The notes under the pieces: model-generated
The model's input: the letters and a program-made list of their open reading frames with translations, nothing else
The model's database searches: none
Told to the model about the DNA's origin: nothing
Assembly (NCBI RefSeq): GCF_008180445.1
Contig: NZ_VTER01000008.1
Span: 62,001-126,000, forward strand
Direction of reading: 5' to 3'
Length of the DNA: 64,000 nucleotides
Origin: Bacillus_AB infantis_B
Lineage (GTDB): Bacteria > Bacillota > Bacilli > Bacillales > Cytobacillaceae
Made by a program: the position numbers and the translations under genes
Shown here: positions 8,007 to 16,200 of the stretch, piece after piece
How positions within the stretch are numbered: position 1 is the stretch's first letter
Layout: every line of letters begins with the position of its first letter

Positions 8007-8492
8007 ATGAACAGAAAACAGATGTTTAGAAGGTCAATGGTCATCCTGGCCGCCATTCTGTATGTGAGCGGCTGCAGCAATGAGCAAAAGACCGCAGAAA
8101 GCCGTCTGGCACTGATAAAAACGACGAACCCGCAGCCTTTGCTTCTTGATGATAAGAAAGAGGAGCGGAAGGATTTGGCGCCAAGGGTTAAGAAGGAAAT
8201 CGAAGCAATCGAAGAGGTTTATGATGTTGCGGTGGTTGTAGGCGAAGAGGAAGTTCTTGTGGCTTATAAGGTGAAGCATCTTAAACGCTTCCGCATGAAA
8301 AAAATTGAAAAGACGATCAATAAGCGTCTGGAAGAAAAGTTTCCTAAAGAAGACTTCATAGTATCCAGCGACTATAAAATCTTCCTTGAGGCTGTGGAAT
8401 TGAAGGAACAGATGGAGGATCCTGCTTTTCCGCGCAAAAAGGCCAAGGAAAAGCTTGAAAAAATCATCAATATGAAAAAAGAGCTCACATAG
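8007..8492 (+). CDS. YhcN/YlaJ-family sporulation lipoprotein
   Basis: 161 residues. A positively charged N-terminus and hydrophobic stretch end in the lipobox YVSGC (Cys about 23), so the protein is probably lipid-anchored. The body, with RVKKEIEAIEEVYDVAVVVGEEEVLVAYKV, is the YhcN/YlaJ domain seen in spore lipoproteins. ATG 8007 follows AGGAAGGA with 6-nt spacing; the upstream TTG has no site. It is the first gene of a unit with spoVAC-spoVAD-spoVAE, 15 bp apart. This is the arrangement of spoVA2-type operons, whose YhcN-like protein is thought to aid dipicolinate handling and spore heat resistance. Confidence 0.85.
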   Translation: MNRKQMFRRSMVILAAILYVSGCSNEQKTAESRLALIKTTNPQPLLLDDKKEERKDLAPRVKKEIEAIEEVYDVAVVVGEEEVLVAYKVKHLKRFRMKKIEKTINKRLEEKFPKEDFIVSSDYKIFLEAVELKEQMEDPAFPRKKAKEKLEKIINMKKELT

Positions 8493-8507
8493 AAAGGGGC
8501 GAAAATA

Positions 8508-8975
8508 GTGGCAAAGAGCAAGACACCCGAGCAGAAGAAATATGAACAGCTTGAACAAAAGCATGAATCAAAGCGCCCGGTCCTGAAGAACTGCCTGAAG
8601 GCGTTTTGGGTGGGAGGGGTCATTTGTGTGATCGGCCAGGCCATTACTTATTTTTATATATATTTCTTTGATTTTACAGAGCAGACAGCAGGAAACCCAA
8701 CAGTCGCCACTATGATTTTCATATCCATGCTGCTGACAGGCTTCGGGGTATACGACCATATCGGCCAATATGCCGGAGCAGGTTCGGCTGTACCGGTTAC
8801 AGGCTTTGGTAATGCAGTTATCTCTGCAGCCATAGAGCACCGGACTGAAGGGTTTGTGCTTGGGGTCGGAGGAAATATGTTCAAGCTCGCCGGGTCTGTT
8901 ATCTTATTTGGGGTTTTTTCCGCTTTTGTAGTAGCTCTTGTTAAAACACTATTAATCATGTGGGGGGTGCTGTGA
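8508..8975 (+). CDS. spoVAC: Stage V sporulation protein AC (SpoVAC)
   Basis: 155 residues. A charged N-terminal tail is followed by about four membrane segments; LKAFWVGGVICVIGQAITYFY is the SpoVAC signature. SpoVAC forms a mechanosensitive-type channel in the spore inner membrane that moves Ca-dipicolinate during sporulation and germination. The start is GTG at 8508 after AAAGGGGCG. The stop codon abuts the spoVAD start, which indicates translational coupling. Confidence 0.95.
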   Translation: MAKSKTPEQKKYEQLEQKHESKRPVLKNCLKAFWVGGVICVIGQAITYFYIYFFDFTEQTAGNPTVATMIFISMLLTGFGVYDHIGQYAGAGSAVPVTGFGNAVISAAIEHRTEGFVLGVGGNMFKLAGSVILFGVFSAFVVALVKTLLIMWGVL

Positions 8976-9992
8976 ATGCTGAAAGGTAAACAATCCTGGA
9001 TTTTTCAAAACCGGCCTGTCATTCTTTCCACCGGCGTCTCTGGAGGGCCTTTTGAAGCAAAGGGCAACCTGGCCGGGGACTTTGATATCCTTCACGATGA
9101 TCTCTGGATGGGGGAAGACTCCTACGAAAAAGCGCACAGAGTCCTGATGGAAGAGGCAGCAAAGACAGCCATGCAAAAGGGTTCTGTAGAGAAAGATGAT
9201 GTTCAGTTTTTTATTGCCGGGGACCTGATTAACCAGATTACACCCAGCAGCCTTGCAGCCAGAACGATTCAGCTCCCGTATTTTGGCGTATTCGGAGCAT
9301 GTTCGACTTCAATGGAAGGTCTGGCATTGTCTGCTTTCATCATCAATTACGGAGGGGCAAAGAAAATCATTACAGGCGCTTCAAGCCATAACTCTGCCGT
9401 AGAAAAGCAGTTCCGCTATCCAACCGAATATGGGGGGCAGAAGCCTCCTACAGCCCAATGGACCGTGACGGGCGGGGGCGCTGCGCTTGTGGGCGAAAAT
9501 ACAGGGCAAAAAGATATGCCGGCTGCCGTTTCTGCCACAATTGGAAAGGTCATCGATATGGGGCTGTCCGATCCTTTTAATATGGGAGGGGCCATGGCAC
9601 CTGCCGCTGCTGACACGATTTCAGCCCACTTCAGGGATATGGGAATCGATCCTTCCTATTACGACTTGATCGTCACAGGAGACCTTGGAAAGATTGGGAG
9701 GGAGACAGTCCTTGAGCTATTGCAGAATGACGGGCTTAACATTGATGAGAACAGGTTCGCTGACTGCGGCCTTTTAATCTACAAAGATGATCAGCCAGTA
9801 CAGTCAGGAGGAAGCGGGGCGGGCTGTTCAGCTTCCGTACTTTACGGACATCTGCTGAACAGGATGAAGCAGGGGGAATTAAAAAGGATCCTTGTGGTGG
9901 CAACAGGCGCTCTCTTGTCCCCGCTGACCTTCCAGCAGAAGGAAAGTATTCCCTGCATCGCCCATGCCGTAGCGATTGAAATGACCCAGTAA
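8976..9992 (+). CDS. spoVAD: Stage V sporulation protein AD (SpoVAD)
   Basis: 338 residues with a thiolase-like fold; GVFGACSTSMEGLALSAFII and the GGGAALVGE region are typical. SpoVAD lacks thiolase activity, binds dipicolinic acid directly and delivers it to the SpoVA channel. The ATG directly follows the spoVAC stop. Length fits the family. Confidence 0.95.
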   Translation: MLKGKQSWIFQNRPVILSTGVSGGPFEAKGNLAGDFDILHDDLWMGEDSYEKAHRVLMEEAAKTAMQKGSVEKDDVQFFIAGDLINQITPSSLAARTIQLPYFGVFGACSTSMEGLALSAFIINYGGAKKIITGASSHNSAVEKQFRYPTEYGGQKPPTAQWTVTGGGAALVGENTGQKDMPAAVSATIGKVIDMGLSDPFNMGGAMAPAAADTISAHFRDMGIDPSYYDLIVTGDLGKIGRETVLELLQNDGLNIDENRFADCGLLIYKDDQPVQSGGSGAGCSASVLYGHLLNRMKQGELKRILVVATGALLSPLTFQQKESIPCIAHAVAIEMTQ

Positions 9993-10026
9993 ATAAGGAA
10001 CCGGAGTTCAGAAAGGAGATTTGTGG

Positions 10027-10383
10027 ATGCTGGCAATGTTTTTTTGGGCTTTTGTTGTAGGAGGGATCATTTGTGTCATCGGACAGCTTTTCCTGGATAT
10101 AGGCAAGCTGACTCCGGGCCATACATTAAGTTTGTTTGTCGTTATTGGCGCGGTACTGGACGGGCTTGGGCTTTATGAGCCTTTTGCTGATTTTGCCGGT
10201 GCAGGCGCAACCATTCCTATTACAAGCTTTGGCAACTCACTGGTCCACGGCGCCCTTCAGGAAGCAGAGCAGCACGGCCTCGTGGGTGTCCTGACGGGAA
10301 TGTTTGAAGTGACAAGCTCTGGTATATCTGCTGCTATTGTATTTGGGTTTATCGGCGCTTTGCTGTTTAAGCCCAAAGGATAA
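10027..10383 (+). CDS. spoVAE: Stage V sporulation protein AE (SpoVAEb)
   Basis: 118 residues and about four membrane segments; FWAFVVGGIICVIGQLFLD parallels the SpoVAC core, since the two are paralogues. This is the SpoVAEb channel component. ATG 10027 was chosen because AAAGGAG ends 8 nt before it; the in-frame TTG at 10021 is too close to that site. spoVAA, spoVAB, spoVAEa and spoVAF are absent here, so this is a second-type spoVA operon and not the classical seven-gene one. Confidence 0.93.
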   Translation: MLAMFFWAFVVGGIICVIGQLFLDIGKLTPGHTLSLFVVIGAVLDGLGLYEPFADFAGAGATIPITSFGNSLVHGALQEAEQHGLVGVLTGMFEVTSSGISAAIVFGFIGALLFKPKG

Positions 10384-10455
10384 GCGGAATCCGCGGGGAT
10401 ATTGGATAGCATGGTGCTGCGGATCCGCCATTAGGGTTAATAAGAGGAGGCTGGC

Positions 10456-11163
10456 ATGGTGCCGGACTTTGGAGCAGCAATCATAAGGTCAGTTTTAATC
10501 ATCATCGCGCTATTTTTTATCACTAAAGTGCTCGGAAAAAAACAGCTCTCTTCTTTATCTTTTTATGAGTATATTGTGGGTATTACAATCGGCGATATTG
10601 CAGGCAGCATTTCGATGGATCCCAGGCTCCGCCTGGCATCCAGCCTCCCGGCTCTCCTGATCTGGTCCGCAACCCCCTTGATTGTATCCCTTTTATCCCT
10701 GCGTTTTCCTAAATTTCGGGCTGCTGTGGAAGGAAAAGCAACCGTATTCATTGAAAATGGCAGACTGCTGAAGGAAAAGGTGAAGAAGGAAAAGTATACG
10801 AAAGATGAACTTTTGGAGCAGCTGAGGCTGAAAAGTATTTTTGACCCTGAAGATGTCGAGTTTGCCCAGCTTGAAACAAATGGGCAGATCAGTGTTCTTT
10901 TAAAAAAAGTCAAACAGCCTGTCGTCAATGAAGATTTGGAATGCCTTCGGCCCGCTCCGAATGAGCCGAAGGCAACTGGTGATGCCGGACAGGAACTGTC
11001 TGCTGCAAACATACTGGCTTGCATGGCAAAGTGGCAGGAACAGTTTGAGCAGTTTTCTGCAGAAGCACCCCAATTCTCCGAAGCCTGCAGACAATTTTCT
11101 GCAGAGATTGAAACCTTCCGCAAACAGATTCAGCCAGTTTTGAAAGTCCAAAAAGAAAAATGA
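10456..11163 (+). CDS. DUF421 (YetF-like) membrane protein with extended C-terminus
   Basis: 235 residues. Three N-terminal hydrophobic segments (about 10-28, 38-55, 65-85) with FFITKVLGKKQLSSLSFYEYIVGITIGD, followed by a cytosolic region containing ELLEQLRLKSIFDPEDVEFAQLE, match DUF421. The last ~50 residues are unusual: phenylalanines recur every few residues (FEQF, PQFSEACRQF, IETF) in what looks like an amphipathic helix. DUF421 genes are a known component of spoVA2-type operons. Start after AGAGGAGGC. It ends the operon, with a palindromic 72-bp gap before it. Confidence 0.85.
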   Translation: MVPDFGAAIIRSVLIIIALFFITKVLGKKQLSSLSFYEYIVGITIGDIAGSISMDPRLRLASSLPALLIWSATPLIVSLLSLRFPKFRAAVEGKATVFIENGRLLKEKVKKEKYTKDELLEQLRLKSIFDPEDVEFAQLETNGQISVLLKKVKQPVVNEDLECLRPAPNEPKATGDAGQELSAANILACMAKWQEQFEQFSAEAPQFSEACRQFSAEIETFRKQIQPVLKVQKEK

Positions 11164-11186
11164 GAGCAATACTGGGAGCTTGCCCA

Positions 11187-11214
11187 CACAACTTTTGTCA
11201 TTTCTCATATGTTA
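11187..11214 (+). promoter_or_regulatory. SigK-type promoter of the tiny YjcZ-like gene
   Basis: CACA, 15 nt and CATATGTTA match the SigK pattern mACm / CATAnnnTA in both boxes, 32 bp before the start codon. Confidence 0.55.
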
Positions 11215-11246
11215 TAAGTGAGTAAAGACAAAGTGAGGTGACTTTG

Positions 11247-11378
11247 ATGGGCTACGGATATGGCGGATGCGGCTACGGCGGCGGCGGTGGCGGCGGCTAT
11301 TACGGAGGTTCAACTTTCGTACTAATCGTTGTATTGTTCATTTTGTTGATTGTTGTTGGAGCTAGCTTCTATAACTAA
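11247..11378 (+). CDS. YjcZ-family tiny sporulation membrane protein
   Basis: 43 residues: a Gly/Tyr-rich head (MGYGYGGCGY then a run of glycines) followed by STFVLIVVLFILLIVVGASF, a single membrane helix. This is the tiny transmembrane family of Bacillus (YjcZ/SscA-like) associated with spores. AAGTGAGGTG precedes the ATG by a good distance, and a terminator follows. Role unknown; SscA has been linked to coat assembly. Mother-cell expression is suggested by the SigK-like promoter. Confidence 0.85.
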   Translation: MGYGYGGCGYGGGGGGGYYGGSTFVLIVVLFILLIVVGASFYN

Positions 11379-11389
11379 AAGTGAAGAAG

Positions 11390-11420
11390 AAGAGCTGCCT
11401 CAGGGCAGTTCTTTTTTTAT
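11390..11420 (+). terminator. Terminator after the YjcZ-like gene
   Basis: AGAGCTGCC / GGCAGTTCT stem (one G-T pair) followed by TTTTTTT. Confidence 0.85.
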
Positions 11421-11441
11421 GATTGGCTTTATTAAACATTT

Positions 11442-11593
11442 TTGTTGATTTTGGGCTCATTTTAACCAGATATTCATTCTGCCGCCAAGAAAGCGAGCTT
11501 TCTTGGCGGCAGAATGAATATCTGGCTGAATTTCAGCACAGCTGAAATTCCGTGTGAAACTTTGTTTCACACGAATGAGCCCAAAATCAACAA
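11442..11593. repeat. 152-nt cloverleaf-forming inverted repeat element
   Basis: Outer 20-bp perfect inverted arms (11442-11461 with 11574-11593, TTGTTGATTTTGGGCTCATT) enclose three perfect hairpins in a row: a 29-bp stem with a 2-nt loop (11466-11494 / 11497-11525), a 10-bp stem (11528-11537 / 11541-11550, loop ACA) and a 10-bp stem (11551-11560 / 11564-11573, loop TTT). Only 14 of 152 nt are unpaired, and there are no mismatches. No reading frame occupies it. It follows a terminator and precedes the promoter of the acyl-CoA cluster. It may be a MITE-like mobile repeat, a structured RNA or a protein-bound DNA cruciform; the sequence alone does not decide. Confidence 0.9.
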
Positions 11594-11642
11594 GTATACA
11601 AACACAGCCTATAATTAAAAGACAGAATTTTTAGAACAATAG

Positions 11643-11670
11643 TTGAATAATTTTCTGAAAAGAGTATACT
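11643..11670 (+). promoter_or_regulatory. SigA promoter of the acyl-CoA catabolism cluster
   Basis: TTGAAT, a 16-bp spacer and TATACT, about 50 bp before the first gene's start. A TetR-type operator lies just downstream, at the expected transcription start. Confidence 0.65.
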
Positions 11671-11679
11671 ATTTTACAT

Positions 11680-11693
11680 ACCGACCGGTTAGT
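11680..11693. promoter_or_regulatory. Probable TetR-family operator
   Basis: ACCGACCGGTTAGT is a near-palindrome around ACCGGT with outer half-sites AC..GT. It has the form bound by several TetR-type regulators of acyl-CoA metabolism. The TetR gene at 15563 is the obvious candidate ligand. No second copy was seen before the other genes of the cluster. Confidence 0.6.
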
Positions 11694-11718
11694 AAGTTGA
11701 GGAAGGAGCTTTTTAAGA

Positions 11719-12927
11719 ATGGATTTTTCTTATTCAAGCAGAGTGAAGGAATTGCAGGATAAGCTTACAGAATTCATGGAAAGGCATGTATATCCTGCTG
11801 AACATTTGTATGAAAAGCAGCTTAATGAGCAGGATTCCCGCTGGAGCAGGGTTCCGCAAATTATGGAAGAACTGAAGGAGAAGGCGAAGGCAGAGGGACT
11901 GTGGAATTTGTTCCTGCCTGACAGTGAATATGGAGCTGGCCTGTCAAATCTGGAATATGCCCCGCTGTGCGAAATCATGGGCAGATCCCTTATTGGTCCT
12001 GAGGTTTTCAACTGCAGCGCCCCGGATACAGGGAATATGGAGGTGCTGGTCCGATATGGGAGCGATGAACAAAAAAAACGGTGGCTTGATCCTCTTTTGG
12101 CAGGCGAAATCAGGTCTTGCTTTTCCATGACCGAACCCGGGACTGCTTCATCGGATGCAACAAATATTGAGGCAAGCATCGAGCGGGATGGAGATGGATA
12201 TGTCATAAACGGCAGAAAGTGGTGGTCTTCCGGTGCAGGAGATCCAAGGTGCCGTGTGGCCATTGTGATGGGGAAGACAGATAAAAGTGCAGCACGGCAT
12301 GAGCAGCAGTCTATGATACTTGTGCCCCTTGATGCACCGGGGGTCTCGATTGAACGCATGCTCCCTGTATTCGGCTATGACCATGCACCGCACGGGCATG
12401 CAGAGATTACATACAAAAACGTCAGGGTCCCAAAGGAAAATATCATCTGGGGGGAAGGGAAAGGTTTTGCGATTGCCCAGGGCAGACTTGGCCCGGGAAG
12501 GATCCATCATTGCATGAGGCTGATCGGGGCGGCCGAGCGAGCTCTTGAAATTATGTGCAGGAGGGTCCAGACAAGGACTGCATTTGGAAAGCCGCTGTCA
12601 AGGCAGGGAGTGATAGGCGAATGGATTGCAGACTCCCGGATTGAGATTGAGCAGGCCAGGCTGCTGACGCTTAAAGCTGCTTATATGATGGATACAGTCG
12701 GCAACAAAGAAGCAAAAGCAGAAATTGCCATGATAAAAGTCACTGCTCCCTCTATGGCACTCCGGGTTTTGGACAGAAGCATCCAGGCGATGGGAGGAGC
12801 GGGCGTTTCCGATGATTATCCGCTGGCTGCACAGTGGGCAAATGCCAGGACACTGAGGCTGGCTGACGGTCCTGATGAAGTGCACAGGGCACAGATCGCA
12901 AAAATGGAATTGCGGAAGCATCAATAA
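11719..12927 (+). CDS. Acyl-CoA dehydrogenase of the ACAD10/ACAD11 type
   Basis: 402 residues. Conserved blocks NCSAPDTGNMEVLVRYGS, MTEPGTASSDATNIE, INGRKWWSSGAGDP, GRLGPGRIHHCMRLIG and RLADGPDEVHRAQIA closely parallel the dehydrogenase half of animal ACAD10/ACAD11. At the usual catalytic Glu near the C-terminus this clade reads DGPDE, so the base position is altered relative to standard acyl-CoA dehydrogenases. In ACAD10/11 and the Pseudomonas lva pathway such enzymes act after a kinase on 4-phosphoacyl-CoA. A matching kinase is encoded at 18309. Start follows GAAGGAGC. First gene of the cluster, behind a TetR operator. Substrate is inferred, not shown. Confidence 0.9.
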   Translation: MDFSYSSRVKELQDKLTEFMERHVYPAEHLYEKQLNEQDSRWSRVPQIMEELKEKAKAEGLWNLFLPDSEYGAGLSNLEYAPLCEIMGRSLIGPEVFNCSAPDTGNMEVLVRYGSDEQKKRWLDPLLAGEIRSCFSMTEPGTASSDATNIEASIERDGDGYVINGRKWWSSGAGDPRCRVAIVMGKTDKSAARHEQQSMILVPLDAPGVSIERMLPVFGYDHAPHGHAEITYKNVRVPKENIIWGEGKGFAIAQGRLGPGRIHHCMRLIGAAERALEIMCRRVQTRTAFGKPLSRQGVIGEWIADSRIEIEQARLLTLKAAYMMDTVGNKEAKAEIAMIKVTAPSMALRVLDRSIQAMGGAGVSDDYPLAAQWANARTLRLADGPDEVHRAQIAKMELRKHQ

Positions 12928-12945
12928 CTAATGGAGGTTTTAGAT

Positions 12946-13719
12946 ATGAATGTGATGGGACTTTTTGATCTTAAAGGGAAAACGGCGATTGTCACAGGCG
13001 GGGGAAGAGGCCTTGGGGCCCAGATTGCTGAAGGGCTGGCAGAAGCAGGCGCCAATATCGTCATCTGTTCACGTAAGCTTGAGGCCTGCAGGGAAACCGC
13101 TGCCCATCTCGAAAGCCTTGGTGTAAGAGCACTTGCGCTGCAGTGTGATATCTCCAATCCGGACGAGGTTCAGCAGATAGTGGACAGAACAGTGGAGGAG
13201 TTTGGCACAATTGATATCCTTGTTAATAATTCTGGTGCAACCTGGGGGGCGCCTGCTGCAGAAATGCCTCTTGAAGCATGGAAGAAAGTGATCGATGTCA
13301 ATGTGACCGGGACCTTCCTGATGAGCCAGGCGGCAGGGAAGGTGATGATAGAGCAGAAGAGCGGCAAAATCATCAATATTGCTTCAGTTGCAGGCCTGGG
13401 AGGGACAGATCCGCGTGTCATGGATACACTGGGCTATAACACGAGCAAAGGTGCAGTCATTACCATGACAAAAGATTTGGCAGTTAAATGGGGAAAATAC
13501 AATATTAATGTAAACAGCATTGCCCCTGGTTTTTTTCCTACAAAAATGTCACAGGCCATCATTGAACATGGAAAAGATCCAATCCTTGATGCAACACCCC
13601 TCAAGCGCTTTGGTACTGACCAGGATCTGAAGGGGGCAGCGCTGTTCCTGGCATCGGAAGCATCAAGCTATGTAACAGGCAATGTCCTGGTGGTAGATGG
13701 AGGCACTCACGCCATGTAG
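12946..13719 (+). CDS. Short-chain dehydrogenase/reductase (SDR)
   Basis: 257 residues, a classical SDR: cofactor loop TGGGRGLG, NNSGAT, catalytic Ser in NIASVAG and YNTSK (Tyr-x3-Lys). ATG 12946 was chosen because GGAGG ends 8 nt before it; the upstream in-frame ATG at 12931 overlaps that site. It lies 18 bp after the acyl-CoA dehydrogenase. In lva-type pathways an SDR reduces a 4-oxoacyl-CoA to the 4-hydroxyacyl-CoA; that role is plausible here, but the family is too broad to assign from motifs. Confidence 0.88.
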   Translation: MNVMGLFDLKGKTAIVTGGGRGLGAQIAEGLAEAGANIVICSRKLEACRETAAHLESLGVRALALQCDISNPDEVQQIVDRTVEEFGTIDILVNNSGATWGAPAAEMPLEAWKKVIDVNVTGTFLMSQAAGKVMIEQKSGKIINIASVAGLGGTDPRVMDTLGYNTSKGAVITMTKDLAVKWGKYNINVNSIAPGFFPTKMSQAIIEHGKDPILDATPLKRFGTDQDLKGAALFLASEASSYVTGNVLVVDGGTHAM

Positions 13720-13820
13720 CAGATGGAAGTGTCTGCTGACTGTGAAACATATTGTAAGCCTTTTCATTATTCCTTGGTATTTCGCTATTAAACTATGCTT
13801 TTAATACAGGAGGTATAAAG

Positions 13821-15437
13821 ATGAGCACAAAGAACTGGCTTGCCCATTATCCTGATTCAACTGCAAGAGAAGTGGAGATCCCTGACATCACACTCCCGCA
13901 AATGCTGGATGATACGGCAGAACATTATCCGGAGCATATCGCATTATCTTTTTACGGAAAGAAGATTACCTACCGGGAACTGCGGCAGCATGTCAGACTG
14001 TTCGCTGCTTCCCTGCAGGCTGGCGGGTTTGAGAAAGGCGGAAGGGTAGCTGTCATGCTTCCAAACTGCCCGCAATATGTCATTTCCTACTACGGCATCC
14101 TTGCGGCCGGCGGGATCGTCACCCAAGTGAACCCGATGAGTGTGGAAAGGGAAATCGAATATATTTTAAATGATTCGGGTGCAGAAAGAATGATTGCCCT
14201 TGATGCATTTTATCCGAAGGTCAGCAGTGTCCGCAGCAATACGCCTCTTAAAGAAATCATAGCAGTAAGCCTCCAGCCGTCCGCCGTGGATTTTGGCGAA
14301 GACAGCACCTTTGAGAGCTTCCTGCAGCGGGGCAAAGGAAACTTTGCACCGGTTATGCTGGAGCCGGAGCATGATACAGCCGTACTTCAGTATACAGGGG
14401 GGACGACTGGCCGTTCCAAAGGAGCCATGCTGACCCACAGAAATATTATCGCCAATGTGGTGCAGTCTTACGAGTTTTTCAAGCAGACTATTGATATCGG
14501 TGAAGAACGCTATCTGACTGTCATCCCGCTGTTCCATGTGTTTGGCATGACCTCCTGCATGAATCTTTCGATTTATACTGCTTCAGAATCCATCATGCTG
14601 CCAAGGTTCGAACTTGAAGAGGTGCTGGAAACGATAAAAAATGAGCAGCCGACAGTCTTCCCGGGTGTTCCGACGATGTACGGAGCTATTACCAATCACC
14701 CCAGGGCAGAGGAATACGGCATCGACAGCATCGAGGTCTGCAACAGCGGCAGCGCCCCGATGCCTGTCGAGGTGCTGAAGGAGTTTGAAAGAAAGACGGG
14801 CGCTGTCATCCTGGAGGGCTACGGGCTTTCTGAAGCCTCTCCTACCACACACTGCAACCCGGTATTTGCAGCCCGCAAAGCGGGGAGTGTAGGGATCGGT
14901 TTTCCTTCAACTGACTATAAAATAGTGGATTTGGCATCAGGAAGCGAGGAAGTCCCTGCCGGTGAGCTCGGAGAGGTGATCATAAAGGGGCCGCAGGTGA
15001 TGAAGGGCTATTGGAATATGCCTGAGGAGACGGCACATGCGCTGCGGGACGGCTGGCTTTATACAGGGGACATTGCAAGGGTGGACGAAGAAGGCTACCT
15101 ATATATCGTCGACCGGAAAAAAGATATGATCATTGCGAGCGGCTATAACATCTATCCGCGCGATATTGAAGAAGTGCTCTATGAGCATCCTGCCGTCCAG
15201 GAAGCAGTGGTGATCGGCGTGCCTGACGCGTACAGGGGAGAAAATGTCAAAGCGGTCATCGTCCTTAAATCGGGCAAACTGGCGGACGAAAAGGAAATCA
15301 TGGAATTCTGCCGCGCCAATATGGCTGCCTATAAGGTGCCGGGCATCATTGAATTCAGGGATGCACTCCCGAAAACAAGTGTTGGAAAAATCCTCCGCAG
15401 AGCATTGCGGGAGGAAGCGGGAACAGGCCGGCGTTAA
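13821..15437 (+). CDS. Acyl-CoA synthetase (AMP-forming)
   Basis: 538 residues of the ANL superfamily. The P-loop-like AMP motif YTGGTTGRSKGAML, the acceptor motif EGYGLSEASP, the hinge GWLYTGDIARVDEEGYLYIV and the C-terminal catalytic lysine in KTSVGKILRR are all intact. It activates a free acid to its CoA thioester with ATP. The start follows ACAGGAGGTATAAAG. It probably feeds the cluster with acyl-CoA; chain length cannot be read from sequence. Confidence 0.93.
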   Translation: MSTKNWLAHYPDSTAREVEIPDITLPQMLDDTAEHYPEHIALSFYGKKITYRELRQHVRLFAASLQAGGFEKGGRVAVMLPNCPQYVISYYGILAAGGIVTQVNPMSVEREIEYILNDSGAERMIALDAFYPKVSSVRSNTPLKEIIAVSLQPSAVDFGEDSTFESFLQRGKGNFAPVMLEPEHDTAVLQYTGGTTGRSKGAMLTHRNIIANVVQSYEFFKQTIDIGEERYLTVIPLFHVFGMTSCMNLSIYTASESIMLPRFELEEVLETIKNEQPTVFPGVPTMYGAITNHPRAEEYGIDSIEVCNSGSAPMPVEVLKEFERKTGAVILEGYGLSEASPTTHCNPVFAARKAGSVGIGFPSTDYKIVDLASGSEEVPAGELGEVIIKGPQVMKGYWNMPEETAHALRDGWLYTGDIARVDEEGYLYIVDRKKDMIIASGYNIYPRDIEEVLYEHPAVQEAVVIGVPDAYRGENVKAVIVLKSGKLADEKEIMEFCRANMAAYKVPGIIEFRDALPKTSVGKILRRALREEAGTGRR

Positions 15438-15562
15438 GACAGGTTCTTTGCAAGGCAATTCCGTTGCTGGAAAAAAGGCTTCCCGATGGGCATTCCTTAG
15501 TAATAGAGATCCAATTCATGGTATAATTCCTGGCGATATTCAAAGATTGAGAGGACATCATT

Positions 15563-16126
15563 ATGAAGGAAAAAATAACAGAACAGAGCATCCGCTTATT
15601 TGACAAAAAAGGGTTCAGCGAGACATCAATCCAGGATATAGTCGATTCTATCGGAGTGACCAAAGGAACCTTCTATTATTATTTTTCAAGCAAGGAAGAA
15701 CTGCTGATGGATATACACCTCCGTTATATAGACGATCTTCTGTCACAGCAGGAAAAAATCCTCAAAAACAGCAATGCCGATTGTAAAGGTAAATTGTATG
15801 ATGTAGTCGCCATGCTGATCGGAAGCATCGAAAATCAGGGGGCAAGCGCCAAAGTGTTTTTCAGGGAAATCAGGAATCTGAGTGAAGAAAGGCTGGGCCG
15901 GATTATCCCGAAGAGGGACCGGTTCAGGACAAATGTTGAAGCGCTGATTTCAGAAGGCATCAGGAACGGGGAGTTCAGGGAGGATCTTAATGCCCCAATC
16001 ATTACATTCGGCATTCTGGGTGCCGCCAACTGGAGCTACCAGTGGTTCAGCCCGGATGGAAGCGTCCCGGACTATGAAGTGGCGCGCATATTCACGGATA
16101 TGATATTGAACGGAATCACCAATTAA
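15563..16126 (+). CDS. TetR/AcrR-family transcriptional regulator
   Basis: 187 residues. The N-terminal helix-turn-helix, TSIQDIVDSIGVTKGTFYYYFSSKEELL (about residues 20-47), is typical of TetR; the rest is the ligand-binding helical domain. It lies inside the acyl-CoA cluster, 74 bp before the hydroxyacyl-CoA dehydrogenase, with TATAAT at 15522-15527 upstream. By analogy with FadR-type regulators it probably binds the ACCGACCGGTTAGT site at 11680 and is released by an acyl-CoA. No copy of that operator is visible before its own gene. Confidence 0.9.
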   Translation: MKEKITEQSIRLFDKKGFSETSIQDIVDSIGVTKGTFYYYFSSKEELLMDIHLRYIDDLLSQQEKILKNSNADCKGKLYDVVAMLIGSIENQGASAKVFFREIRNLSEERLGRIIPKRDRFRTNVEALISEGIRNGEFREDLNAPIITFGILGAANWSYQWFSPDGSVPDYEVARIFTDMILNGITN

Positions 16127-16200
16127 ATCAGGAGAAGAAATCGACTTTTTCTGCAAGCTGGATGGTATACCTGATAGTGATATTAAAGGAGGAAATGCTG

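Noticed and set aside
8034..8564. 176-codon open frame on the minus strand opposite the YhcN-like gene.
   Set aside because: It mirrors a lysine/glutamate-rich gene (so it reads Phe/Leu-rich), has no ribosome binding site, and the plus-strand genes there have clear family motifs.
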